In this document: one piece after another, positions 36,694 to 44,048 of the stretch
Layout of the letters: every line of letters begins with the position of its first letter
Position numbering within the stretch: position 1 is the stretch's first letter
IMG/VR virus record: IMGVR_UViG_3300048041_000020
Location: 1 to 44,770 of that record
Origin: a virus
Reading direction: 5' to 3' (one strand)
DNA length: 44,770 nucleotides
Program-made: the position numbers and the translations under genes
Notes under the pieces: model-generated
The model's input: only the letters and a program-made list of their open reading frames with translations
Told to the model about the DNA's origin: nothing
Databases searched by the model: none

Positions 36694-36830
36694 TGTTTTT
36701 TCTCCTTGCGCAAGCGTTTAAGAAGCCACGAGACAAGACCTAGTGACTTTTTGAATAGATACCACTCTAACCCAGTCCAAGCTAAAAACAAGCCATGTAT
36801 GAAATGGGCCTTAAGCCAGGTCAGAATCAC
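36690..36830 (-). CDS. Small membrane protein
   Basis: The GTG at 36830 overlaps the DUF5675 stop (GTGA) and has GAAGG about 4 bases upstream, giving 46 residues. 'VILTWLKAHFIHGLFLAWTGLEWYLFKKSLGLVSWLL' (in parts) is one or two hydrophobic helices, and the end is basic ('KRLRKEKKQ'). Small basic-tailed membrane proteins of this type include holins and related lysis factors. The frame is open further upstream inside the DUF5675 gene, but that part is not protein-like. Confidence 0.55.
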   Translation of the reverse strand: MILTWLKAHFIHGLFLAWTGLEWYLFKKSLGLVSWLLKRLRKEKKQ

Positions 36831-37240
36831 ACGACCTTCAGAGTGTACTGTTCTACGTTTGATTGAAGTCCCATGAACTCGTGAAAAGCGACTGAGCTTT
36901 CCAGGATGCAACCAGTCCCCAGAATACTACCCAACAAAACGCAGCCTTCTGAGTCTCCGTTATAATTTCCGATATGCCCGCAGAGTAATCCGGTCACAGG
37001 TTTTCCCTGAAAAACAGGCACATCCATAACCTCAAATGCGGTAATTGGACCACCGTGGGAGAGCCGATGAATACCCTTAATGCAGGTATAGGTCTTTCCC
37101 CTCGCGAGCTTCGGAACAAACGTCGCATCAACAGGATAGGCGTGCTCGAGCGTGACAAGTTTCATCGACTGATCGTCGGAGACGAAGTCGGAAATAATCC
37201 CATAGAGAGATGAAGCTTTTGTGGTGAGTGTGAAGTTCAT
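36827..37240 (-). CDS. DUF5675 family protein
   Basis: The 137-residue protein has the DUF5675 layout: 'LVTLEHAYPVDATFVPKLARGKTYTC', 'AFEVMDVPVFQGKPVTGLLCGHIGNYNGDSEGCVLLGSIL' (in parts), then 'SSVAFHEFMGL'. The 'H-x-GN...D..GC-L-G' pattern resembles L,D-transpeptidase-type sites (His and Cys). The family is common in phage lysis regions. As no lysozyme, amidase or peptidase is recognised elsewhere, this is a candidate cell-wall-active protein. Its ATG overlaps the preceding stop. Confidence 0.75.
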   Translation of the reverse strand: MNFTLTTKASSLYGIISDFVSDDQSMKLVTLEHAYPVDATFVPKLARGKTYTCIKGIHRLSHGGPITAFEVMDVPVFQGKPVTGLLCGHIGNYNGDSEGCVLLGSILGTGCILESSVAFHEFMGLQSNVEQYTLKVV

Positions 37241-37470
37241 TTGGTTGAAGCCTTTACTTCGTGGATGAAGAAGTGGGAGTCATCGGCGGAGGCTTCCTCT
37301 GGGATGCCTTCTTTGGCCTTCAATTGCTTCACGTCCTTTTGCAGGTCGTGGATATCGTTCTCTACTGTGAATGCGAACCAAGCTGTGGTCCAGGCACCTC
37401 CGCAGGAGAACACCACTGCGGTAATGAGCCAGAAGAAAGGGACGGATGTTTTGTCGTCGATTTTTGTCAT
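37237..37470 (-). CDS. Small membrane protein with coiled coil (holin- or spanin-like)
   Basis: The ATG at 37470 has GGAGGAG 4 bases upstream and gives 77 residues. One transmembrane helix ('SVPFFWLITAVVFSCGGAWTTAWFAF') is followed by a coiled coil ('VENDIHDLQKDVKQLKAKEG') and an acidic tail. Inner-membrane spanins and some holin-like proteins have this N-anchored layout. It lies next to the DUF5675 gene, consistent with a lysis role. Confidence 0.6.
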   Translation of the reverse strand: MTKIDDKTSVPFFWLITAVVFSCGGAWTTAWFAFTVENDIHDLQKDVKQLKAKEGIPEEASADDSHFFIHEVKASTK

Positions 37471-37484
37471 AACTCCTCCGAATC

Positions 37485-37516
37485 GGGGTGGTAAGGGGAA
37501 CAATCCTTACCACCCC
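37485..37516. other. Perfect 12-bp hairpin before the holin-like gene
   Basis: GGGGTGGTAAGG (37485-37496) and its exact partner (37505-37516) leave an 8-nt loop. The leftward transcript has no U run after it and enters the GGAGGAG ribosome site within a few bases. The + strand is followed by TGTTCTTTC. It may be a processing site, a stabiliser of the downstream message, or a terminator for + strand transcripts. Confidence 0.65.
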
Positions 37517-37530
37517 TGTTCTTTCAGATC

Positions 37531-37890
37531 TTAGATTGAAGGAGCTGCCGGAGCAGCTGGCGCTGGGGACAAACTGATGACCGATGCGCTCAACGAAAGC
37601 TGAGTCACAGAACCAGCGACGATTGAAACCGGTAGGGTTCCAGCCAAAGCAGGTTGTGCATTCACAGCAGGAACGCTCACGGAGACGTTCACGGTTCCGA
37701 GCTTACCACTTGGAGTGAAGATCTGGCCGAGTGGGTTTGCTGGATCGGTGTCCGCAGCGAGAGATCCCAACGAGGTATCGTCGAGGCTGTACGCTGGAAC
37801 AGACGCTGGATCCAGAGGTGCTGGATTTTCTGCACCATCTTCACCGGCGAGGACTAATTTTACGGCTTGGCCGCTATCTTGAACTTGCAT
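37531..37890 (-). CDS. Ig-like small structural/surface protein
   Basis: The ATG at 37890 has AAAGGAT 8 bases upstream and gives 119 residues. The pattern 'VQDSGQAVKLVLAGEDGAENPAPLD', 'TPSGKLGTVNVSVSVPAVNAQPALAGTLPVSIVAGS' (in parts) is an Ig-like beta-sandwich of the bacterial Big type, with a Pro/Ala tail. It may decorate the virion. The frame is open upstream to a GTG at 38079 that overlaps the lipoprotein stop and would add a hydrophobic N-terminus, but the added part is less protein-like. Confidence 0.6.
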   Translation of the reverse strand: MQVQDSGQAVKLVLAGEDGAENPAPLDPASVPAYSLDDTSLGSLAADTDPANPLGQIFTPSGKLGTVNVSVSVPAVNAQPALAGTLPVSIVAGSVTQLSLSASVISLSPAPAAPAAPSI

Positions 37891-38075
37891 TGTACTTATC
37901 CTTTCCCCTTGCGAGTTTAGAAATACGAGGCGCGTCGCGAGGGGCAAACTACGCACTCCGTATCGGAGGACCCGTAGGATCTTCCGCAAATCTTTCGAGA
38001 TGTGACCACCCCTGTGAGTCGAGATTATCACCGAGAGCTGAAAAATAATAAGAGCCAATTCGATCTGGATTAAAT
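37891..38075. other. Gap with no convincing gene
   Basis: This 185-bp stretch separates the Ig-like gene from the small lipoprotein gene. It holds a short CTCCG-ATA-CGGAG hairpin and an open extension of the Ig-like frame, but no clear promoter, terminator or separate gene. Confidence 0.5.
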
Positions 38076-38228
38076 TCACAGGTCCGCCTTCTTGCATTTA
38101 TAAACAGGGTGTCCTTGCTGAACCAAGTCCTGGTACTTACAGGTGTCCTGCCACACGAGTGGATCAGACGCGCATGCAGATACGGTCATTGCGACGACCA
38201 AAAATAAGATAAACCTTACAAATTTCAT
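38076..38228 (-). CDS. Small lipoprotein
   Basis: The ATG at 38228 overlaps the preceding stop (ATGA) and gives 50 residues. 'MKFVRFILFLVVAMTVSAC' is a lipoprotein signal with lipobox VSAC. The mature part is only about 32 residues, with two further cysteines ('DTCKYQDLVQQGHPVYKCKK'). Small lipoproteins of this size include outer-membrane spanins (Rz1-like) and superinfection-exclusion proteins. It follows a membrane protein gene directly. Confidence 0.6.
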   Translation of the reverse strand: MKFVRFILFLVVAMTVSACASDPLVWQDTCKYQDLVQQGHPVYKCKKADL

Positions 38229-38530
38229 AAGAACCTTCTTAAAAAGCCCATAATAACCGGCCATTTGGTTTTGATTAAAATAAGGATAACGGCAAGCGTC
38301 ACCCCGACCATGTAGAACGAGAAGTCTTCCAGGTTCGATCCACGCACTTCTGCTGTCTCATAATTCTGATCGTACCAGAACTCTTTGATCGCAGCGTAAG
38401 CAGTGAATATCAAGACGCACCACCACTCAGCACCAGGGCCGAAGAGGTAAGTGAATCCCATCACGAAGAGGCATCCGGCAAGCCAGTGGGACATTTGAGC
38501 GACTAGGTTGAATGTTGCGAAATCGATCAT
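38225..38530 (-). CDS. Membrane protein
   Basis: The 101-residue protein has three predicted membrane segments: 'MSHWLAGCLFVMGFTYLFG', 'WWCVLIFTAYAAIKEFWY' and 'FYMVGVTLAVILILI'. The start 'MIDFATFNLVAQMSHWLAG' is a pattern I associate with small phage membrane proteins of unknown function near lysis genes. A holin role is possible (multi-span class I) but unproven. The lipoprotein ATG overlaps its stop. Confidence 0.6.
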   Translation of the reverse strand: MIDFATFNLVAQMSHWLAGCLFVMGFTYLFGPGAEWWCVLIFTAYAAIKEFWYDQNYETAEVRGSNLEDFSFYMVGVTLAVILILIKTKWPVIMGFLRRFL

Positions 38531-38531
38531 A

Positions 38532-40511
38532 TTATCTCACGCGCCTTGCTTGAATGAATGAATTCGTTCCCCATGCAGCACCACCTGCTACGGAGTAATT
38601 CAGTTGTCCAATTAAATAAATAGTGGTTGTTGTACTGATATTGATTCGACGATTACCCACAACCGATTCTTGTAAAGAAGATGCGCCAAAGGTCCCGCTT
38701 AGGATAACTACACCGCCTTGAGTGCCGTTATCCTGCGAAGTTGGATTGAGTGATACAGAACCAACTAAAGTTGTGCCTGCGGTAGAAGCGCCGCCGTTGA
38801 GTTCGACTAGTCCGTTCACATCCCAATCGCCGGGCGTTAAGGAAATAGAAGTTATTGTAACAGGGCTGCCGCTACCGCCAACGGATACCGGAGATCCTGG
38901 ATTAGCCGAAACAAACTCGCCGATATTTCCGGCAGTCGCATTTCCTACCGCTGTAGTCCCTGTAATTTGCGCAGTACTTATACTCAGCAGTACCGGCGAA
39001 GGACTCGCCGCGACGTAGCGAATGCAGTGAAGGTGCGAGATCGACGCCGGATGCGTGTCGGCACCCACTCGCGGAGTTCCGTTAGTTCCGTCGGTTATCG
39101 GAGCCCCGGTAGTTTGTACGACTCCTCCAGGGCCACTTGCAGGAACGGCCTGTGTTGTTCCACCGCCATTAGTGAAAAAGCTATTCACAATATAGTGAAT
39201 GTGCCCCTGCATCTGATCGTTATAGTTAGTGCCTTGAGCGCCCACGAACGCAGCGCCGTTTGAGTTGACTAGCGTTCCGCTTGTACCCGCGCCACGTTCC
39301 CAAACCCCTCGTGCGTCGGGTACGGTGAAGTGGGTACCGTCAACGCTTCCGTAAGTCGTTCCGATCGAACTGAAAAGCCCCGGATAAGATGCGCGCAGTA
39401 AACTTGATCCGTCTTCGGGAATGGTGCCGAGTGGACAAGACGTTGCGGCGGTGATTAATTCGTCGCCCGCGTTGAGTCCACCACTCGACGCGAGAAAAGT
39501 GGACCCGCCTGATGTCCATCCGGTGATCGGGACCGAATAGTACAGGGAAACGGTCTCGCCGTTTGCAATAAGAAGGTTAGGTGCCGCAACACCTGTACCG
39601 CTTTGAGTGGCCCCCGTGAAACCAAGTCCAATCTGAGACCCGCCAGCGGACGCAAGAACTGGATTATTCACTTGACCGGATGTGCCACCAGACCTAACCC
39701 AGTGACCAACGATCCCGGCTGCCGCTGATATTTTATTTGGATCAATCGTAACATTTCCGTTGGTTCCATTAGATCCAAGGGTAATACCGGATGTGGTTCC
39801 CGTAACGGTTCCTGCTGTGAAGGTAAGCAAGCCCTCAAGAGAGTCCCCGACTCTTCTAGAATAAGAAGAGACGGCTGTGACTGTTCCGAAGCCAAAAAAA
39901 GTAGGCGTGTACGCCACATAATCGCTTACGTTGGTGCCCGACCCGATGTTAAAAAACCTAGCGTCCACCACAAAGAAATCGTCAAGCGCGATCGAAGTTT
40001 GCCCCGACCCGGACGTCGTTGCCGTCGTCTGTAAACCTACTTGCAAATTTCCAGACGACGGGCAAACGAAATTGATCGCTTGAAAACCCCACGTGCCCGT
40101 AGCGGTCGGAAGCGCAACCGAACCAAGAACCGTCGAGCTTTGAACGACTTCAAACTGCAAAACACCATTTGCGGCCGTCGCGGTGTTTCCGATGTAGAAG
40201 AAACCCGCAACGCAGTTTTGCCCGAGCAAGTTTGGCGGTATCGCTTGCGCGGTCGAGAGAAAGTTTTGCGATGACGTACTCGCAGCTGGTTGCCAAGTGC
40301 CGTCAAGGTTTCCGGTGTGCGGACCCGACGACGTCCCACCAAATCCGGCGCTAGCGACCCATCCGGCTGTCCCGTTTTCAAAACCAGGATTAGATGGAAA
40401 ATTTACAACCGTGTGGATCATCGCTTGATCCGACGGAGAAAGAGCTGCCAGAGAAACAGTAATTAAACCTGTGTTGAGTAAAATCAATAATGACGCAATT
40501 AGCTTTTTCAT
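38532..40511 (-). CDS. Tail fibre protein with signal peptide, CBM-like and tail-collar domains
   Basis: The 659-residue product starts with a Sec signal peptide ('MKKLIASLLILLNTGLITVSLAALS'). Next is a carbohydrate-binding-like beta-sandwich ('PGFENGTAGWVASAGFGG...'), then beta-rich repeats. About residues 355-500 form a phage tail-collar domain ('ATSCPLGTIPEDGSSLLRASYPGLF', 'DARGVWERGAG', 'GHIHYI', 'SHLHCIRY' with metal-binding HxH pairs). A C-terminal beta-domain follows. It probably binds the host surface. A signal peptide is unusual for a virion fibre. Confidence 0.7.
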   Translation of the reverse strand: MKKLIASLLILLNTGLITVSLAALSPSDQAMIHTVVNFPSNPGFENGTAGWVASAGFGGTSSGPHTGNLDGTWQPAASTSSQNFLSTAQAIPPNLLGQNCVAGFFYIGNTATAANGVLQFEVVQSSTVLGSVALPTATGTWGFQAINFVCPSSGNLQVGLQTTATTSGSGQTSIALDDFFVVDARFFNIGSGTNVSDYVAYTPTFFGFGTVTAVSSYSRRVGDSLEGLLTFTAGTVTGTTSGITLGSNGTNGNVTIDPNKISAAAGIVGHWVRSGGTSGQVNNPVLASAGGSQIGLGFTGATQSGTGVAAPNLLIANGETVSLYYSVPITGWTSGGSTFLASSGGLNAGDELITAATSCPLGTIPEDGSSLLRASYPGLFSSIGTTYGSVDGTHFTVPDARGVWERGAGTSGTLVNSNGAAFVGAQGTNYNDQMQGHIHYIVNSFFTNGGGTTQAVPASGPGGVVQTTGAPITDGTNGTPRVGADTHPASISHLHCIRYVAASPSPVLLSISTAQITGTTAVGNATAGNIGEFVSANPGSPVSVGGSGSPVTITSISLTPGDWDVNGLVELNGGASTAGTTLVGSVSLNPTSQDNGTQGGVVILSGTFGASSLQESVVGNRRINISTTTTIYLIGQLNYSVAGGAAWGTNSFIQARRVR

Positions 40512-42646
40512 TGAAACGTCGCCTCCGCAGCGTAAGTCATGGCTTTAATAATTCCGGTACCAGTGTCAGTTCCTCGCTTGAGGCTGACTAAAATCGAATC
40601 CCCAGGCGATACCGAGACACTGTTTATCTTCCCCGTCGAGTCCGTTAAGTCAAACGCTACCTGCTGTGGGATCGAACTAGTCCCACTAGAGAGAGTCACA
40701 GCAGTGTTTGTCGAAGTCCTTTGATTCGTCGTGCTAATGATCACGTCGGTTCCGCTCCTGATCAGAGTTGCAACCGTTTGAAGCAGTGCAGTACCAGTGC
40801 TGTCACCGTCGTAAAAAGGGAATCTCAGTCTAATTTGATTGCCTGTGAAGTAGCTCGTCGGGACGTGAACCACGGTATTGAGTACCTGAGTCAGAGCACT
40901 TTGGAAGTAGTAAACGAGTAAACCGTTTTCGAAGCTTGAGATAGGCGAGGTGTTGTTCTCGCTCCATTGAATCGAAACGCTCTCGATGATGAAAGCTGTG
41001 CAGTTTGCGGTCCCCGCAGCGGTGACTCCGGTTGCATACTGACCAGTCGGGCACTGCGAGGGCGTTGCAGCCAGTGCCGTCGCTGTCGCAGCGTTCCCAG
41101 AGGTGTTCGAGCTGATCGTGCTTGCGAGATTGATCGTGGTTCTGGTCGCAGCCGTGTCCGTCGATGTAAAGTTTGTGCTGAAATTCAGTGCCGGTTCTTG
41201 AGTCTGAGCCGTCGTGTTAGATTGGATCGTTTGATAGAACAGCGTCGGCGTTCCAGATACCTGGGAATACGCCACAGTGGTACAGGCTGGAGCCCCACCA
41301 GTGCTGATAGAGCTGACAAACTGGTTCGTACAGGTAATTGATTCGACCCCACCCAGCGAGCTTGCCCCAGGCAAAGGAAGGTCGACACCGGCGATCACGT
41401 TCCAGTTTGGAGCAGCACTCGCAGATCCAGTCCCTGTTTGAGTCAGGAACTTCTTCGTAGCAGTCGTATTCCCTATAACACGAGATGGAGCACCGCTTGC
41501 TCCGCCAGAAATCATATCCCCGAGTGTCGTCATTGGGTTCACGAATCCAGATGGCAGCGTGAAATAACCGAGTGTGGCGCTTCCGTTTGTCCCGTAATAG
41601 CTACTCGCAGGGGGAGTAGCTGAGTCGTTCACTAGGGTGACATTGCTTCCGCTTTGAATTAGGGAGTCCGAGAAAGTCAGGGGGGATCCCACAGTTGTGC
41701 AGTTCGCATTACCGCTAGTCGCAATCCCTGTCGCTACCTGGCCACCTGTGCATTGTGTCGGGACGGATGCCAACGCGGTTGCTGTTCCTGAATTGCCGGT
41801 AGTGTTTTGATTCAGGACCGGGACATCTGCAGCGACGATCAATCGGAACGCCGGCTGTCCGGATCCGCTGGTTGGTCCTGCGAAGAACATGTTCGCGCTT
41901 TGGCTTAACAGGGTTTGAGTAAGTGTTCCGGATCCCGTGATAGGGCCTCCAGACCAGCCGTAGATAGGCGTAGTGCTTCCGTCCGCAGCTTGGACGCTAG
42001 AAACCGATCCGCCTCCGCCTGAACCAGATACGGAGGGCATAAAGAGAACTACGAGGTAGGTGCCAGCCGATCCGTTCGTGGAAAGCACGCGTCCGACCAC
42101 CTGACCACTGGCGGGCAAGGATGAACCCGAGTCGTGGCACTCCCCGCCACTGCTCGAGGAGATCTGAACGTAGTCTCCAGCGGTGGTGCCATTATCGAAA
42201 ATACAAGCTTCCTGGCCAACCTGGGCGATATCGGCATTTCCAACCGTACCAGCGCCAGCAGCGACGATCCCGATCACACCGCTCGAGTCAGTGGTCGCCG
42301 TGATGACAACCTTTCCAGCAGCGGTGAGTTTGGCGAGCTTATGAGCCGTGGTTCCAGTGGAGGTGTCGTTCGCGAGCTGAATCGTTTGAACCTGAACTCC
42401 AAGGGACTGAGGGCCTGCCGTGTAAGTATTCGGCTGGTTCAGCCTAGGGAAGACGCTGAAAGCCGGGATGTTCGGAATATCAAAGAGCGTCAATCGCTGA
42501 GTAACGTCCGTCGTCGAGTCTACATAAGGAAACGAGTCAGTTGACGTCGTCGCGGCACCGCTACCGAGAGGAAGCTGGGAAAGCTTCGTGTCCGCGATTG
42601 CATGATTTGAAAACAGTAACAGAGCGAGAATCGATAGATTTTTCAT
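40508..42646 (-). CDS. Long tail fibre protein with signal peptide
   Basis: The 712-residue product starts with a short Sec signal peptide ('MKNLSILALLLFSNHAIA', cleavage after AIA), then 'DTKLSQLPLGSGAATTSTDSFPYVD' and long Gly/Ser/Thr-rich, repetitive beta segments typical of fibre shafts (for example two copies near 'GNSGTATALASVPTQCTGGQ' and 'GNAATATALAATPSQCPTGQ'). The C-terminal 140 residues ('YFQSALTQVLNTVVHVPTSYF...') are less repetitive and may be the receptor-binding tip. GAGG precedes the ATG. Confidence 0.7.
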   Translation of the reverse strand: MKNLSILALLLFSNHAIADTKLSQLPLGSGAATTSTDSFPYVDSTTDVTQRLTLFDIPNIPAFSVFPRLNQPNTYTAGPQSLGVQVQTIQLANDTSTGTTAHKLAKLTAAGKVVITATTDSSGVIGIVAAGAGTVGNADIAQVGQEACIFDNGTTAGDYVQISSSSGGECHDSGSSLPASGQVVGRVLSTNGSAGTYLVVLFMPSVSGSGGGGSVSSVQAADGSTTPIYGWSGGPITGSGTLTQTLLSQSANMFFAGPTSGSGQPAFRLIVAADVPVLNQNTTGNSGTATALASVPTQCTGGQVATGIATSGNANCTTVGSPLTFSDSLIQSGSNVTLVNDSATPPASSYYGTNGSATLGYFTLPSGFVNPMTTLGDMISGGASGAPSRVIGNTTATKKFLTQTGTGSASAAPNWNVIAGVDLPLPGASSLGGVESITCTNQFVSSISTGGAPACTTVAYSQVSGTPTLFYQTIQSNTTAQTQEPALNFSTNFTSTDTAATRTTINLASTISSNTSGNAATATALAATPSQCPTGQYATGVTAAGTANCTAFIIESVSIQWSENNTSPISSFENGLLVYYFQSALTQVLNTVVHVPTSYFTGNQIRLRFPFYDGDSTGTALLQTVATLIRSGTDVIISTTNQRTSTNTAVTLSSGTSSIPQQVAFDLTDSTGKINSVSVSPGDSILVSLKRGTDTGTGIIKAMTYAAEATFQ

Positions 42647-42653
42647 TCCTACC

Positions 42654-44048
42654 TCAAGCGATCAAATTTTTGACGTAAGTCGAAGTTGCAATTTGGAACT
42701 CCGACGCTCCGATGTTGAAATAAGTGCATGCGAAAATTCCGATCTGCGGAGCCCAAGCGATGCTCTCGATCTGGCTGTTCGCGTTCACGCTCCAGGTAAT
42801 TCCATCGAGAGAAGTTTGGATGCAGGAATCCTGGCCAGTGATCAATAAACCAAGCTCCGGAGCCCAGACTATCGTTTCAATCCGCTCATTGACGGCAGTT
42901 GCCTGTGGGGTCCAATTGATCCCATCTGGAGAGGTCAGGATCGTGTCATTTGTGATCCCGTTGTCATAAGCCGCACCAACGAACAACCCTAGTTCTTTCG
43001 CCCATACGATGCTGTGCAAAGCAACTGTCGAAGCGGCCAGTGCTCTCCCCGTCCAAGTTATCCCGTCGGGAGAGGTCATGATGTACTGGCTTCCTGCTAC
43101 TTGATCTCCGCAGGCCACGAATAAACCAACCTCTGCGCTCCAAGCCACGCTCCACCAGTGGGTGTTGGTATTCGCAGGGGTGCGAGCAGTCCAAGTGATT
43201 CCGTCTGGAGACGTCAGGACGTTGCTTGAGCCAGTGAATCCAACCGCGACAAGCAGTTGAAGTTCCGGAGACCAGCAGATTGTCACCATGCCAGAAGTCC
43301 CGATAGCTCGGCTGGTCCAGGTAACACCGTCCGGAGACGTCATCATTGCGTTCGTGGTGTTGCTGATCGCAACGAACAATTGAAGTCCTGGAGCCCAACA
43401 GATATTCCCGATCGCCACGTTTCCTGGAGTGGTCCGCGTCGTCCACGTCACTCCGTCAGGTGAGGTCATTATAGAGTTGGATGCTCCGCCAGTTCCGCCG
43501 CAAACGAACAGACGAAGCTTAGGGCTCCAGCAAACAGATCCCCAGCTCCCAGAAGGAGTGGTTTGAGCTACGAGCTTCGTCACAGCGATGTTTGCAAGGG
43601 TCGAATTGACCTGTGGATTGAGCCCGAAAATGTAACGCAGGTTCTGCCAGTAAGCACCGTTCGTGGTGGCGATTCCGGAGATCCCGGTACCAGCGGTGTC
43701 ATTGATACATCGGAAATAACTTCCACCAAAAGCGACCACGCTGCCCTTGAAATAGGTGGTGTTCGTCTCCCAGTACGGAATCCCGTCCTGGAGCATATTG
43801 CAGAGCATGTAGCAAACGACGTAACAAAACGCGTTCATGTCCTCCATGTTGAAGGCGTTGTTTCCATCGACTGCCGAGAACCAGCCCTCTAACCATTGAG
43901 AAAGGGATTGAATGACTGCCGGATCCTGCGTGGTAGCTCCAGCGCCAGCGGCGAAGCTTCCGAAGGTGGTGATCTGCCCAGTTCCGACAGGTCCCACGGC
44001 TGATGTGGATCCGAAAAGTTTAAGGAATTTTCTCGTTAATTTAGACAT
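42654..44048 (-). CDS. Tail fibre with seven-repeat beta-propeller
   Basis: The 464-residue protein begins with a helical N-terminus that probably attaches to the baseplate, then a carbohydrate-binding-like module ('FKGSVVAFGGSYFRCINDTAGTGISG', about residues 103-140). Residues about 170-455 hold seven repeats of about 38-45 residues, each with 'W/CWSPxLxLFVA' and 'TSPDGVTWTxR', a beta-propeller signature. It is the first fibre gene after the DUF2612 wedge and overlaps its stop. It probably recognises a surface glycan or protein. Confidence 0.75.
   Translation of the reverse strand: MSKLTRKFLKLFGSTSAVGPVGTGQITTFGSFAAGAGATTQDPAVIQSLSQWLEGWFSAVDGNNAFNMEDMNAFCYVVCYMLCNMLQDGIPYWETNTTYFKGSVVAFGGSYFRCINDTAGTGISGIATTNGAYWQNLRYIFGLNPQVNSTLANIAVTKLVAQTTPSGSWGSVCWSPKLRLFVCGGTGGASNSIMTSPDGVTWTTRTTPGNVAIGNICWAPGLQLFVAISNTTNAMMTSPDGVTWTSRAIGTSGMVTICWSPELQLLVAVGFTGSSNVLTSPDGITWTARTPANTNTHWWSVAWSAEVGLFVACGDQVAGSQYIMTSPDGITWTGRALAASTVALHSIVWAKELGLFVGAAYDNGITNDTILTSPDGINWTPQATAVNERIETIVWAPELGLLITGQDSCIQTSLDGITWSVNANSQIESIAWAPQIGIFACTYFNIGASEFQIATSTYVKNLIA

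Noticed and set aside
37531-38097. 188-residue version of the Ig-like gene
   Set aside because: The added 69 residues have weak protein character, while AAAGGAT before the ATG at 37890 gives a good start; the longer form remains possible.
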